A stretch of DNA of 64,000 nucleotides. It comes from Bermanella sp036960565 (GTDB lineage Bacteria; Pseudomonadota; Gammaproteobacteria; Pseudomonadales; Oceanobacteraceae). The notes beneath the pieces were generated by a model. The model worked only from the letters and a program-made list of their open reading frames with translations, was not told the origin of the DNA and searched no databases. The stretch lies in NCBI GenBank assembly GCA_036960565.1, contig JBALXQ010000012.1, positions 51,701 to 115,700 of the forward strand, written 5' to 3'. Below are positions 1 through 8,705 of this stretch, in pieces. A program made the position numbers and the translations under genes. The number at the start of each line of letters is the position of its first letter. The first letter of the stretch is position 1.

Positions 1-551
1 ACAGCCGGACTTATCCGCCACCAATCACTGGTCTGCGACATAAATAGCTTAGTAGGGCCTCTCGTAGCCACATTTCCAGGTTGATCAGGATTCCAGTCCT
101 TCATGGAAAGCGTCACCGTACAGCCATCCTCGTCTTGGCATAAATCCCTTACAATCGCCATATCTAATGGAACCGTTGTACCCTCAAAGGCTTTAGTAGC
201 CTCAACGTGATAGCGACTACTGTTTATAGTGTAAGCAGACGTTTCTCCATCTACATTTTTAACGCCGATACGAGTGTCCTTTTGATTCCAATAAACATAT
301 GTTTCTTTTTTCTTACAGTCTTCAGAGCTATTAACCAATCTTACTTTTTTGGTTTTCTCTGCACACGCATGAATATAACCATCATCGGTAAGTTCAAACT
401 CATCTCCCCTCTCTCCTCTCTCTTTTTCCCAATCATACCAATCATCAGCACGGGCAGTACCAGTCACGCCAGATGTTAAAAGCGTTAGAGCTAAAATACT
501 TCCACCTATTAATGGTTGCCTTTTAATCGTAGCTTGAGGCTTACACAACAT
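1..551 (-). CDS. Secreted protein of unknown function, 3' end cut by window edge
   Basis: An open frame of 183 codons runs off the left edge with no stop. The ATG at 551 follows a good Shine-Dalgarno (GGAG, 7 nt away). The N-terminus is a clear signal peptide: a Lys/Arg-containing start, a hydrophobic core (ILALTLLTSG) and a likely cut after TARA. The mature part starts Asp/Trp-rich, has a short Gly-Glu-Arg stretch, then a Cys-Lys-Lys-Lys-Glu...Trp-Asn pattern, which I know from secreted collagen-like or tail-like bacterial proteins. Further on come Cys pairs (DLCQDEDGC) suggestive of a disulfide. Function is not recognised; the C-terminus lies outside the window. Confidence 0.8.
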   Translation of the reverse strand, partial: MLCKPQATIKRQPLIGGSILALTLLTSGVTGTARADDWYDWEKERGERGDEFELTDDGYIHACAEKTKKVRLVNSSEDCKKKETYVYWNQKDTRIGVKNVDGETSAYTINSSRYHVEATKAFEGTTVPLDMAIVRDLCQDEDGCTVTLSMKDWNPDQPGNVATRGPTKLFMSQTSDWWRISPA

Positions 552-770
552 ATCTTTCTCCGTCCCTGAGGGATTGTTAATACTTATTTTTCTGTAAAAA
601 ATTAAAAATAGTCTAAGTTAAAAATATGTCATTCATAACTATCTTGCAACAAACTGACCAGTATCTAATCTAACAGCCCTATAACGGCGAATATCACCTA
701 ATAATATTAAATGAGTTTCCAATCAGCAAAAAAATCTATATTCGTAAATAGAAAGATCACGAGCTTGTCC

Positions 771-1707
771 ATGTTGTCGATCGTTACTAAACGCACTGCG
801 ATTGCCCGCTACGGGTTAAATATTACCGAACAGCAATACTTGGTAATCATCGCCATTAGTGCTGAAGAGTCTGGGTATATTTTTGAAGAGAACCGTCTCT
901 TTAAAATTGTGGTGCGCCTGTCCGAGAATATCCGTACGGATATTAATGCCCCCAGCCCTTACCTACGGCGGCTACGTGCCATTGTCAGAAGTAGCGACGT
1001 TAGAGACTGCACCGGCACCTAACCAAATTAGTCGCGAAAATGGCAAGCGCCGCGTAGTGGTCACCGCCAACGTACGTGGCCGTGATTTAGGCTCGTTTGT
1101 GCAGGATGTTAAACAACAAATTGCCACTGATGTAGATTTACCTGCAGGTTATTGGTTAGATTACGGCGGCACATTTGAGCAACTAGAATCGGCCAGTAAG
1201 CGTTTATCCATCGTAGTGCCTATTACGCTCATCATTATTCTTGGTTTATTGGTAATGGCGTTTAACTCCTTTAAAGACGCCGCTATTATCTTTACCGGCG
1301 TGCCGTTAGCATTAACCGGCGGCATCATCGCGTTATGGATTTGTGACATGCCCTTGTCTATATCAGCAGGTGTGGGCTTTATTGCATTGTCAGGTGTTGC
1401 GGTATTAAACGGCCTTGTAATGCTGGCGTTTATTCGCGACCTATGGCATGAAAAAGGCGAGCTAGCCGTAGCCATAGTAGAAGGTGCGTTGATTCGTTTA
1501 CGCCCAGTGCTCATGACTGCACTGGTGGCAAGCTTAGGTTTTGTGCCCATGGCATTAAACACTGGTACCGGTGCTAAAGTTCAGCGTCCGCTAGCAACTG
1601 TGGTGATTGGCGGGATTATTTCTTCGACTCTTTTGACTTTGTTTGTATTGCCGATCTTGTATGGGTTGGCGCATAAGAAGGATAAGTTGAAGACTGAGGA
1701 GGTTTAG
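771..1707 (+). pseudogene. Remnant of heavy-metal efflux RND pump (CusA/CzcA family)
   Basis: The translated sequence matches the last third of CusA/CzcA-type inner-membrane RND pumps, normally about 1040 residues. In the first frame is the porter-domain segment around AIARYGLNITEQQ and RLFKIVVRLSENIRTDI. In the next frame come GGYVPLSEVATLET and then the C-terminal membrane helices up to LPILYGLAHKK. The frame changes between about 945 and 985, and everything N-terminal to the porter segment, including the proton-relay helices, is missing. The piece at 859-1707 is still open, but no pump could be made. No CusB/CusC partner is nearby. It is the decayed tail of a metal-resistance operon; the rest was deleted or lies elsewhere. 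Confidence 0.9.
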
Positions 1708-1735
1708 TTTTAGAGTGGTTAGTTAAGTCGTAATG

Positions 1736-1786
1736 AAAACGCCGACTCGTTACCCTTTTATTAAGGATTAGAGTCGGCGTTTTTTA
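1736..1786 (+). terminator. Rho-independent terminator
   Basis: Arms AACGCCGACTC (1738-1748) and GAGTCGGCGTT (1771-1781) pair perfectly around a 22-nt loop and are followed by a T-run. It sits just after the RND remnant, so the terminator outlived the gene. Flanking A and T runs would also allow it to work for the minus strand. Confidence 0.85.
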
Positions 1787-1880
1787 TTCAGTTTATGATG
1801 ACATTTCAATTACTTCGATTATCAATAATATATTGGTCTACTCATAAAAAATTTAGAATGATCGGGTCAGATGAGTACAA

Positions 1881-2372
1881 CTACTGGAGTATTATTTCAT
1901 AGTTATAATCAATATCGGTTGGCCAGCTTACCTCTGTCTCTGAATCACCACCAAAATACAGGTTATCTCCATCCCTATACATAAGCTCAAATGCTATTAG
2001 TTCTGTACTTACAAAATCAGTAATGACCACTTGCGTGGCCTCAACGCCGCTGCCCACCATCACTTTCTCGCCATAGGATACCCCGTAGTCAATCGCTACG
2101 GCTTCAACTCCTGTGCCTGTACATTCTGTGTTTTCAAAAGTATAAGCTTTCATAGCAATTAAGTTATTAGATATCGTGAGAATTTCTAGCTCACTGCTTG
2201 AACAATTTGTTTTCCAAGCTCCGAAAAACTCACTTCCCGCTTCGGTTTCTGGGGTGGTGTCTGGATCAGTACCTGTATCCGAGTTCGAACTTGAGTCGGA
2301 GTCTGATAAGTCAATACACCCTGAAAGCAAAAAGCTAGAGATGACGGGTAACATTGATAAATACTTAGTCAT
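1881..2372 (-). CDS. Small lipoprotein of unknown function
   Basis: 163 residues with a lipoprotein signal peptide: the lipobox LLSGC puts the lipidated Cys at residue 19. Residue +2 is Ile rather than Asp, so outer-membrane sorting is expected. A Ser/Asp/Thr-rich low-complexity linker (about residues 22-47) is followed by a compact domain starting FFGAWKTNC, with two further Cys (C57 and the one in ENTECTG) that could pair. The start is supported by GGAAG 5-6 nt upstream. The mature start CIDLSD resembles that of the propeller lipoprotein at 61354 (CIDLED), though the remainder differs. I do not recognise the domain. It stands alone between two gene remnants. Confidence 0.8.
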   Translation of the reverse strand: MTKYLSMLPVISSFLLSGCIDLSDSDSSSNSDTGTDPDTTPETEAGSEFFGAWKTNCSSSELEILTISNNLIAMKAYTFENTECTGTGVEAVAIDYGVSYGEKVMVGSGVEATQVVITDFVSTELIAFELMYRDGDNLYFGGDSETEVSWPTDIDYNYEIILQ

Positions 2373-2481
2373 GTTACTTCCTTGGTAATTATTACTGCTG
2401 TCTTCTGGAGGAAGATAATACCTTTATGATTATAAAAGACTATATGTAATTAACATTGGTTAACTTGGGTAGAAGGGATAT

Positions 2482-3156
2482 ATGGACTCTTATTTTTTTA
2501 TCGCCAGCGCTTTTCCCAATAAAGACATTACGCTGTCCCATTCAGGTGGTGTGTTATTAGATAACATGAAGCCCAAGGCACAAACTAAAGCATTGGAGCA
2601 ATTAATCGAGAATGGCGTGAAGGTAAAATTTAACCGCCGCTTCATTCTCAATATAGAAAGCGAAGAAAAGAGTGAAGGCAATGAAGACGGGCAGTACCGC
2701 TGCTCAAACACCATTAAAGCCGATAAGGTGTATACCTATGTAGGTATGGTGCCCAATACCGAATTTTTGCGTACAGAAATGGCGGGGGTACTAGACGGCA
2801 AGGGCTTAATAAAAGTGGATTCTTTTATGAAGGTGAAAGGTTATGACAACCTGTATGCATTAGGGGATTGCAGCGATCTGGATGATCATAAACACGGTTA
2901 TCTTGCCAGCGTACAGGGCGGCATGTTGGCCAAAGCAAAATTGAAAGTTTCTAAGGGCAAAAAAGTGAAGCCTTACAAGACTCCACCACTGGCAGTGATC
3001 ACACCTACCGGCACTGACTCTGGTGTGGCGCAAATGCCGTTTGGTGTTTTCACTGCGAATTTTTTCATCAACCTGAAGCAGAAAGATTTGGGCATTAGTA
3101 ATATGTATAAAATGTTTGGAAGTGAGCCGGATGAATTGGGTGGGGTTGTTAAGTAA
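2482..3156 (+). pseudogene. N-terminally truncated FAD/NAD(P)-disulfide oxidoreductase (AIF/NDH-2-like)
   Basis: The 224-residue product matches only the second half of FSP1/AMID-like pyridine nucleotide-disulfide oxidoreductases. Present are the end of the NAD-binding domain (KDITLSHSGGVLL, then the KADKVYTYVGMVPNTEFL segment) and the second FAD motif (KGYDNLYALGDCSD). Absent are the N-terminal GxGxxG FAD-binding segment and about 140 residues seen in full-length relatives (about 360-370). The ATG has a plausible ribosome site (AGAAGG), so a truncated protein could be made, but it should not hold FAD normally. I call it a gene fragment; together with the RND remnant upstream it marks a deletion-prone region. 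Confidence 0.75.
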
Positions 3157-3199
3157 AGGGATGGCGTTTTTCAATTGGGTGTGAGGAGGGATTAAATAG

Positions 3200-3237
3200 T
3201 TGCTAGATGTTTTTCCTTTGAAGGGGTGACCCCTTCC
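3200..3237 (+). repeat. Dispersed hairpin repeat, copy 1
   Basis: TTGCTAGATGTTTTTCCTTTG is followed directly by the hairpin AAGGGGTGACCCCTT. The same leader plus a G/C hairpin recurs at 3421, and the TTTTCCTTT-hairpin part recurs inverted at 5701. REP-like in size and form. Confidence 0.6.
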
Positions 3238-3420
3238 ACCCCCTTTGCTCCCCTTGTGGCCTTTGGTCGTTTATATATTCGATTGGTCTTTTGCAATAAA
3301 GGCCACAAAAAGTCGCGACTTGTTATCGTAACGGGCTTTAAACCTGTTGATAAAAGAAAAGACAAAATACAAGGCTTGGCCCCGTTCCTAAGACTTGACC
3401 CCGTTCCTAAAATCAGATAA

Positions 3421-3458
3421 TTGCCAGATGTTTTTCCTTTGCGGGGGACTTACCCCCA
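3421..3458 (+). repeat. Dispersed hairpin repeat, copy 2
   Basis: The 21-base leader differs from copy 1 at one position (TTGCCAGATG versus TTGCTAGATG). The hairpin is GGGGGACTTACCCCC: the stem keeps its pairing although the bases differ from copy 1. Confidence 0.6.
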
Positions 3459-3879
3459 CACCCCAGCTGTCGGCCCGTACGCTTAACCTTCAATCTAATT
3501 TATTTTATCGAGCAACCCGGTTCAAACGCCCATCCATGGGCTACGAACCTTTCCGACACATCCTGTGCCTACAGCTGCTGAAAAATAAAACGATTTCAGC
3601 GCTACTTACGCCTCTGTTGTTATCGGCACGTTTTTATTGGTAGTAAAAAACAGGACTTGGCCCTATAGCTCTCTCACCGCTGAATTATGAGGAAATGGCA
3701 GCATGGAACTCCACGGTGTGTACTTTTTAGAGAGTGGTTTCTACTGCCAACAATTTTAACACTCCGACTGTTTGGCCAACGTGGATCTAGACATACAATT
3801 AGAGCAATCCAGTTGTTGATTTATGTTATTGTGTAATCGGTCAAGCTAAATATAATTATTAAAAAAACGAGCCATACCT

Positions 3880-5343
3880 ATGTTCAAAATAATACTTTAC
3901 TTAATTGCAGTAGTTGCTATGAGCGGTTGCGCTTCTACGCATATTTGGGAGCTTACTCAGGACGGCGATACAGAAGGGCTTGCGGCAGCAATAGCCGAAG
4001 GAAAAGATGTAAATGCGGTCAATGACAGCAATAACTCTGCGATTCACTTAGCTTTGCTTTCGCACCCTGAGTATATTCCCAGTCTCATTTCTGCTGGAGC
4101 AGATCTAAATCAAAGGACCAAAGAAGGGAGAACCCCTCTAATAGTCGCAGTAAGTTATTTTTCTAAATCAAAGCCAAGCCATACTCAACTCTTAATAAAT
4201 GCCGGAGCCAATGTAAACGCTAAACAAACTACTGGCTGGTTATTTACTGCACTTCATTTATCAGCCACAGCTAAGACTGAACATGCAAAACTATTACTTA
4301 AAGCTGGAGCCGATGCTAATTCTAAAGCAATATTTAACTCAACACCTTTACATTTTTCCGTTCTATATAATCCAGAACTTATCCCGTTGTTACTAGAATA
4401 TGGTTCAGACCCTACTCTAAAAACTACAAGTGACGCATACTTCTCCAGAGATTATGGTCAACTTTGCCCACCCAAATCTTTTGACCAAACCCCGCTCGCA
4501 CTCCTTTCTATGACACCACTAGAAATTGCAAAAAAATGCAACATTAAAAAGGCAATTGAATTACTTACTGAAAAACAACCATTTGAGCTCGCTTACCAAA
4601 AGTGTGAACTAAAAACACCTACCACAATTTGTTATCAGAATTTTATTAAAAAATTCCCCAAGGTAAAACTTGCTAACTCCGCTCAAATAAAGATTGGAAA
4701 CCTAGGGATCTCTAATAAGAAAAAGCTTAAGGAAGATAAAATTGCTCAATTAGCAAAGATAAAGAACGCCAAAGCCAAGAAAAAGTTTCTTAATAAAAAA
4801 CAGACTTGCAAGTTAAACAGTCCAAAGTGGATCTATCTATCAGCTGCTTGTTCTGGTGGACTTGCCCATGGAATGGGAAAAGCGGCTACTTTCGGCGGCC
4901 TCACCTTTATCGGTAAATTTGAACAAGGGTATAGGGTTCATGGGAAAATTTTAGCTAACGATGTACTGATGTTTGATGGCCAGATTACAGATGGAAGGCC
5001 TAGTGGCGAAGGTGTTTGCATGTATCAAGGCGAACCTGAAGAATGTAAATTCTATGACGGGAAACGCATTGATACCTTATACAAGCAAAGAATCGAATTT
5101 GCCAAACAAAACGAAAAAATGGATGCTCAACAACAAGCAATGGCCGATCAACAATTAGAGATTAGAGCTTCTCAAATGAAGCAAGATGAAATATTAGCAG
5201 AGCACTCGCGATTAATTTCTGAGTCAAGAAGTACCAAGAAATACTCCGACAACAACGGAGGGGGCAGCAATATATTAGTAGAGTCACTTAAGAAAAAAGC
5301 ATCGGATAAATTAACTGACGCATTATTCGATCAACTTTGGTAG
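3880..5343 (+). CDS. Ankyrin-repeat lipoprotein with MORN-like C-terminal domain
   Basis: 487 residues. The lipobox MSGC puts the lipidated Cys at 17, with Ala at +2, so outer-membrane retention is likely. Residues about 24-190 form ankyrin repeats with the usual 'AGADxN' and 'TPLHxA' signatures (GADLNQRTKEGRTPL, GANVNAKQTTG, GADANSKAIFNSTPLHF). A Lys-rich linker leads into a MORN-like domain around 300-400 (GHGKAxTFGGLTFIGKFEQGYRVHGKIL, DGRPSGEGVCMYQGEPEECKFYDGKR). A Gln/Lys-rich coiled-coil-like stretch and an amphipathic end, DALFDQLW, close the protein. The gene at 14760 has the same architecture and the same C-terminal blocks. Role unknown; ankyrin domains usually bind proteins, so an envelope scaffold or binding role is an inference. 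Confidence 0.85.
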   Translation: MFKIILYLIAVVAMSGCASTHIWELTQDGDTEGLAAAIAEGKDVNAVNDSNNSAIHLALLSHPEYIPSLISAGADLNQRTKEGRTPLIVAVSYFSKSKPSHTQLLINAGANVNAKQTTGWLFTALHLSATAKTEHAKLLLKAGADANSKAIFNSTPLHFSVLYNPELIPLLLEYGSDPTLKTTSDAYFSRDYGQLCPPKSFDQTPLALLSMTPLEIAKKCNIKKAIELLTEKQPFELAYQKCELKTPTTICYQNFIKKFPKVKLANSAQIKIGNLGISNKKKLKEDKIAQLAKIKNAKAKKKFLNKKQTCKLNSPKWIYLSAACSGGLAHGMGKAATFGGLTFIGKFEQGYRVHGKILANDVLMFDGQITDGRPSGEGVCMYQGEPEECKFYDGKRIDTLYKQRIEFAKQNEKMDAQQQAMADQQLEIRASQMKQDEILAEHSRLISESRSTKKYSDNNGGGSNILVESLKKKASDKLTDALFDQLW

Positions 5344-5595
5344 AACGCCTAAAGGAAATATGGGGTCAGTTTTGCGTTTTGCCTTTAGGTACGACAAAGA
5401 AAGCCCCAGTCAAAACCGTATCGATTACCACTTTGACGTTAGCCTTCAGAGAAAGCACTTGCCTTGCGCATTGTCTATCCCACACGACGTGAGATAAGGG
5501 CCGTAAGATATGGACATCTGTTTGGCCCGTGGCAATACTCTTTATTTAAAAGAGGAGGTAAGGGATGACGTGCATGGACGCACTAATATCGCGGA

Positions 5596-5697
5596 CGCAG
5601 GATGCGTAAGAGCGATTAGGCGATCAGAAGGCGGATGCCTACATGGATGTAGGTATTAGAGCGAAGCAGGACGCCAGAGCCGAGGATGCGTAAAAGC
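5596..5697. repeat. Degenerate repeat element with internal direct and inverted repeats
   Basis: GGATGCGTAAGAGC (5600-5613) and GGATGCGTAAAAGC (5684-5697) are direct repeats bracketing a tight palindrome CCTACATGGATGTAGG (5638-5653). Related words (CGGACGCAG, CAGGACGCC, GCATGGACGC) fill the rest. The CATGGATG core also appears, in complement, at 3528-3541. Probably a non-coding chromosomal repeat family; number of genomic copies cannot be seen here. Confidence 0.5.
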
Positions 5698-5700
5698 AAT

Positions 5701-5730
5701 ATAAAGGGGACCACCCCTTTAAAGGAAAAC
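5701..5730 (-). repeat. Dispersed hairpin repeat, copy 3 (inverted)
   Basis: On the minus strand this reads TTTTCCTTTAAAGGGGTGG then TCCCCTTT, matching copy 1 (TTTTCCTTTGAAGGGGTGA then CCCCTT) in both leader and hairpin. Confidence 0.55.
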
Positions 5731-5788
5731 CGTACTGGCTATCACGAAGCAGACATTCAAAATCGTTAGTTTCAATCCCACCCTGAAT

Positions 5789-7024
5789 TCACCCCAAATG
5801 CTCTAACGCACTTAACAAACGCTGAGTTAAAGACTTTGGCTCAACCCGAGTCAAACCCACAGAATCACACTCCTGAAAATCCCTAAACTTCTCAACAGCC
5901 TCCACAAATGCAGCCATAACAACCTCCTCATCAAAACTATGCTCCTCAAAGTGCAGCGCCTTAATCTCCAAGTGGCGAGTCTTACGATGAGCCTTACAAT
6001 CCATTCTCCCAATAAACTCCCCTTTAAAAAGAAGTGGCAAACAAAAATAACCATATTGGCGCTTCGCTTCAGGCACATAACATTCAATTTGATACTTGTA
6101 TTGAAATAGATCGTTAAGACGATCGCGCTGAATAGCAACATTATCAAACGGCGAAACGATTAGCAGGCGATCATTTAAACGTGGCAGGCGACGCTCCAGC
6201 GCACCGGCTTCTATAAAATACTCAGAAGTGCCTGCATTACCACTCACCTCACTATTTACCAGCACCTGTTGCAAGCTACCCTGCGCTAGCCTTTCGCTTA
6301 CTAAGGCTTTCATGGCCTTACGCAGTTCAGCATTACGGCGCAAATAGATTAACCCCTTAAGTGACACTACGCCATGACAACGCAATTGTTGTTCCAGAAA
6401 ATGCTCTGCTAACTCTTCCACGTTCGGCATTTTAGTATTCACATGATCAGGTAATACCCGTTCGGTAAGATCATAAGTTTTTTGAAAACCAGTACGATCA
6501 CAAACCATTAAATCCCCTTGCATGTACAACTGCTCAAGCGCTTTTTTGGCGGGCTTCAAATCCCACCAACCACCACGTTTTTCCTGTTTATTTTCGATGT
6601 CACGAGAGCGTAATGGGCCATCCAAACGTATCCGTGCTAACAACTCCTTCATGAGCTTTTGATCAGGAGTTTTATACCAGTGTGTTTGCCCGCCTTTAAT
6701 GGCGTGTTTATAAGGCAGTGAAAAACGATAATCATCCATGGGTAAAAAAGCCGCCGCATGTGACCAGTATTCGAATACATCACCAGCAACCAGCATTTTA
6801 TTCATCATGTCTGGTTTAAAATTAGGCACTCTGGAATGCAAAACATGATGATGGGCACGCTCTACCACACTAATGGTATCTATCTGCACATATCCAATGT
6901 GGGCAATGGCTTTTTGTGCACCCACTATGCCGCGACCAAAAGGTTGGGCCTGCAATAAACCTTGGCATGCTAACGTTAAGCGTCGTAGTTTTGCCAAGTC
7001 TTTTGGGGGTTTAATTTCAATCAT
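5789..7024 (-). CDS. ycaQ: YcaQ/AlkX-family interstrand-crosslink DNA glycosylase
   Basis: 411 residues from the ATG at 7024; E. coli YcaQ has 410. An in-frame GTG at 7057 would add 11 residues but has no better ribosome site, and alignment with YcaQ starts at the ATG (IEIKPPKDLAKLRRLTLACQGLL). The family folds into repeated winged helices and unhooks DNA crosslinks using a Gln-x-Asp motif; here it is Q47-I-D49 in GYVQIDTISVV. Also conserved are the EYWSHAAAFLPMDDYR segment, the WWDLKPAKKALEQL helix, and the C-terminal PFDN...DFQYKYQIECY...AKRQYGYFCLPLL...GRMDCKAHR block. Stand-alone gene in the cytoplasm, convergent with the upstream ankyrin gene. Confidence 0.9.
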   Translation of the reverse strand: MIEIKPPKDLAKLRRLTLACQGLLQAQPFGRGIVGAQKAIAHIGYVQIDTISVVERAHHHVLHSRVPNFKPDMMNKMLVAGDVFEYWSHAAAFLPMDDYRFSLPYKHAIKGGQTHWYKTPDQKLMKELLARIRLDGPLRSRDIENKQEKRGGWWDLKPAKKALEQLYMQGDLMVCDRTGFQKTYDLTERVLPDHVNTKMPNVEELAEHFLEQQLRCHGVVSLKGLIYLRRNAELRKAMKALVSERLAQGSLQQVLVNSEVSGNAGTSEYFIEAGALERRLPRLNDRLLIVSPFDNVAIQRDRLNDLFQYKYQIECYVPEAKRQYGYFCLPLLFKGEFIGRMDCKAHRKTRHLEIKALHFEEHSFDEEVVMAAFVEAVEKFRDFQECDSVGLTRVEPKSLTQRLLSALEHLG

Positions 7025-7087
7025 GGTTATAGTACATAGCTCTTTAACGAAAGGCACACCAACTGAACGTGATACTTAAAACATTAT

Positions 7088-8071
7088 TTAAAGGGCGTAG
7101 CTATTTTTAAATAATTTTTTGGACCTTATTATTGCTCTCTCAATTGCTTCAGGTGGAAGTCGTTTGGTTAATCGCATAATAAGTGTTTCGGCTTTCGCAC
7201 CGCTCTGCTTCATTAAATTTGCCCAGACGTATGATTCTTCAAAACCAGCAGTGTTATTAAGTGAAAAATATTGTTTTGAAAGCATAAACATAGTATCTAC
7301 ATTCTTGCTTTTCGCTATCTTACTGAACCAATAATCAGATTTAGTTTTATTTTTGATTGATGAAGTATCATCAGCATAAGCTACTGCAATCAATGCTTGA
7401 GCATAAGTGTCATTTTTCTCTGCGGCCTTTGTGTACCATTTAATTGATAAACCCTTATCTATATCAACACCAATTCCATGTTGAAATGCTAGACCTAATC
7501 GAGTTTGCGCACCAATATGACCCTTTTCACCCGCTTTTTTAAACCAATAAGTAGAATAATAGTCACTTTGTTTAACACCATCGCCAGCATCATAATATAC
7601 AGCTAAAATATATTGGGATTCTAAATGATCTTGCCTAGCCGCTTTCTCGGCCCAATAGGCTGCCTTGATATAGTTCCGAGGTACTTCTACTCCGCGATGA
7701 TATAGTTCATTCAAATAAACTTGGGCCTCCCTTATGCCTTGCTCACCAGATTTTGTTAACCATTTTATGGCTTCGCCAATGTCTTTCGTAACACCATCTC
7801 CACTAAAATACAGGGAAGATAAATTTAACTGAGCGCCAGGATGGCCTTTATCACTTGCCTTTAATAACCACTTAAATGTTTCTTTATAGTTTTTACTTAC
7901 TTTTACACCTTTATGGTAAATATTTGCTAATCTAAATTGAGCCTCCACATCTCCTTGCTCCGCCTGCTTTGTCAATACATTTAATTCTGCCGACTTACTT
8001 GTGAAAGCTGAGTAGCTAAACAGAAGAACTAACATCAAAATACTTAGCGGAATTAGGATATATCGTCGCAT
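7088..8071 (-). CDS. Sel1-repeat (TPR-like) exported protein
   Basis: 327 residues. The N-terminus has a signal peptide or anchor (MRRYILIPLSILMLVLLFSYSA). From about residue 34 come seven or so Sel1 repeats of 35-37 residues with the typical A-x-Y-x-x-G-x-G-V and A-x-x-W-x-x-K-A-A spacing (NIYHKGVKVSKNYKETFKWLLKASDKG and later copies). Repeats become degenerate after about 250. Sel1 proteins are binding scaffolds in envelope and signalling processes; no partner can be named. It lies 31 bases downstream of the 8103-8531 gene on the same strand, so the two may be cotranscribed. Confidence 0.85.
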   Translation of the reverse strand: MRRYILIPLSILMLVLLFSYSAFTSKSAELNVLTKQAEQGDVEAQFRLANIYHKGVKVSKNYKETFKWLLKASDKGHPGAQLNLSSLYFSGDGVTKDIGEAIKWLTKSGEQGIREAQVYLNELYHRGVEVPRNYIKAAYWAEKAARQDHLESQYILAVYYDAGDGVKQSDYYSTYWFKKAGEKGHIGAQTRLGLAFQHGIGVDIDKGLSIKWYTKAAEKNDTYAQALIAVAYADDTSSIKNKTKSDYWFSKIAKSKNVDTMFMLSKQYFSLNNTAGFEESYVWANLMKQSGAKAETLIMRLTKRLPPEAIERAIIRSKKLFKNSYAL

Positions 8072-8102
8072 TACAATCTCTTCATTATTTTTATAGAATT
8101 AG

Positions 8103-8531
8103 CTAAATATTATTTGGATTTTGAATTTTTATTGCTAACAAAAGAGTATCAGCATTAATCAATGACTTAATTTCACCTGATGGGTCCAATGAACCTGATA
8201 CCGATATATAACCCCTGAAAATCAATTCATCCCCTATAGAAACCTGTCCTTCCTCTACCCTTACAAAGGTGGTGACCCAGATAGCCTTAATTCCTTTCAG
8301 CTTAAGGTTAAGCTTAAACAATTGAGTGTTATTGGGGCCTTCAATGATATCTTCTACTGTGCCTCCTAGCGCTGTTAAATGTCCTTCATAAAGAGGGTTA
8401 AGCTCACCTTGTAAAAAAGGGTTATCGTTTGCTGCTCTAGCTAAATCTGAAGTATTCCCTAGAATAGAGAAAGTCATAAATAACAAAAATAAAACTGGGA
8501 ATTTAATTGAGCGCATCGTAATCATAAACAT
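8103..8531 (-). CDS. Exported protein of unknown function
   Basis: 142 residues with a hydrophobic export signal (residues about 10-32, cut probably after ARA). The mature domain (GHLTALGGTVEDIIEGPNNTQLFKLNLKLKG...WVTTFV...VSIGDELIFRGYIS) alternates beta-strand-like segments and resembles OB-fold-like exported domains that have a 'G-x-V...W-V...G-D-x-I...G-Y' pattern, but I cannot assign a family. Three in-frame ATGs (8531, 8525, 8516) are possible starts; none has a strong ribosome site. First gene of a probable pair with the Sel1 protein. Confidence 0.7.
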   Translation of the reverse strand: MFMITMRSIKFPVLFLLFMTFSILGNTSDLARAANDNPFLQGELNPLYEGHLTALGGTVEDIIEGPNNTQLFKLNLKLKGIKAIWVTTFVRVEEGQVSIGDELIFRGYISVSGSLDPSGEIKSLINADTLLLAIKIQNPNNI

Positions 8532-8705
8532 CTAAAGAAATTTGGCGTAACAATATCATTGAAAGTTATTAACTCAAACAATTGGAACGCGCCCTTAAGC
8601 GTAATTTCGCGTTCACCAAAGAAGTCGTCATATTAACTTTATCTATATTCCTCAGACTCTATAGGTTAATCAGTATAAATGACGAAAAAAACGAAAATAA
8701 ACACT

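Larger units (their letters stand above)
3157..3879. other. Gene-free stretch rich in inverted repeats
   Basis: No credible gene lies in these 723 bases; the short open frames have no ribosome site and a proline-rich, non-protein-like composition. It holds two copies of a dispersed hairpin repeat (separate entries), an 11-bp inverted repeat TTGTGGCCTTT (3254-3264) with AAAGGCCACAA (3298-3308), a perfect 12-bp palindrome AAGTCGCGACTT (3310-3321), and the palindrome GCCCATCCATGGGC (3528-3541) followed by CACATCCTGTG (3557-3567). CTTGGCCCCGTTCCTAA and CTTGACCCCGTTCCTAA occur in tandem near 3374-3412. It looks like the scar of one or more non-coding repeat elements. The last 100 bases should hold the promoter of the ankyrin gene. 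Confidence 0.6.
5344..5788. other. Gene-free stretch with repeat element
   Basis: 445 bases between convergent genes. Just after the ankyrin gene, CCTAAAGG (near 5347) can pair with CCTTTAGG (near 5384). From about 5555 to 5733 the sequence is repeat-like (separate entries). A 36-base open frame, ATG at 5574 to TAA at 5609, follows AGAGGAGG, a strong Shine-Dalgarno, though spacing is long. No credible larger gene. Confidence 0.55.

Noticed and set aside
207..479. Plus-strand open frame over the left edge gene
   Set aside because: It is antisense to a convincing secreted-protein gene with signal peptide and ribosome site; its own product is not protein-like.
711..1022. Independent small gene at the start of the RND remnant
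   Set aside because: Its central part is the porter domain of an RND pump and its end is out-of-frame sequence; it is part of the broken gene.
3226..3643. Open frames in the repeat zone
   Set aside because: Proline/arginine-rich translations of palindromic repeats, no ribosome sites.
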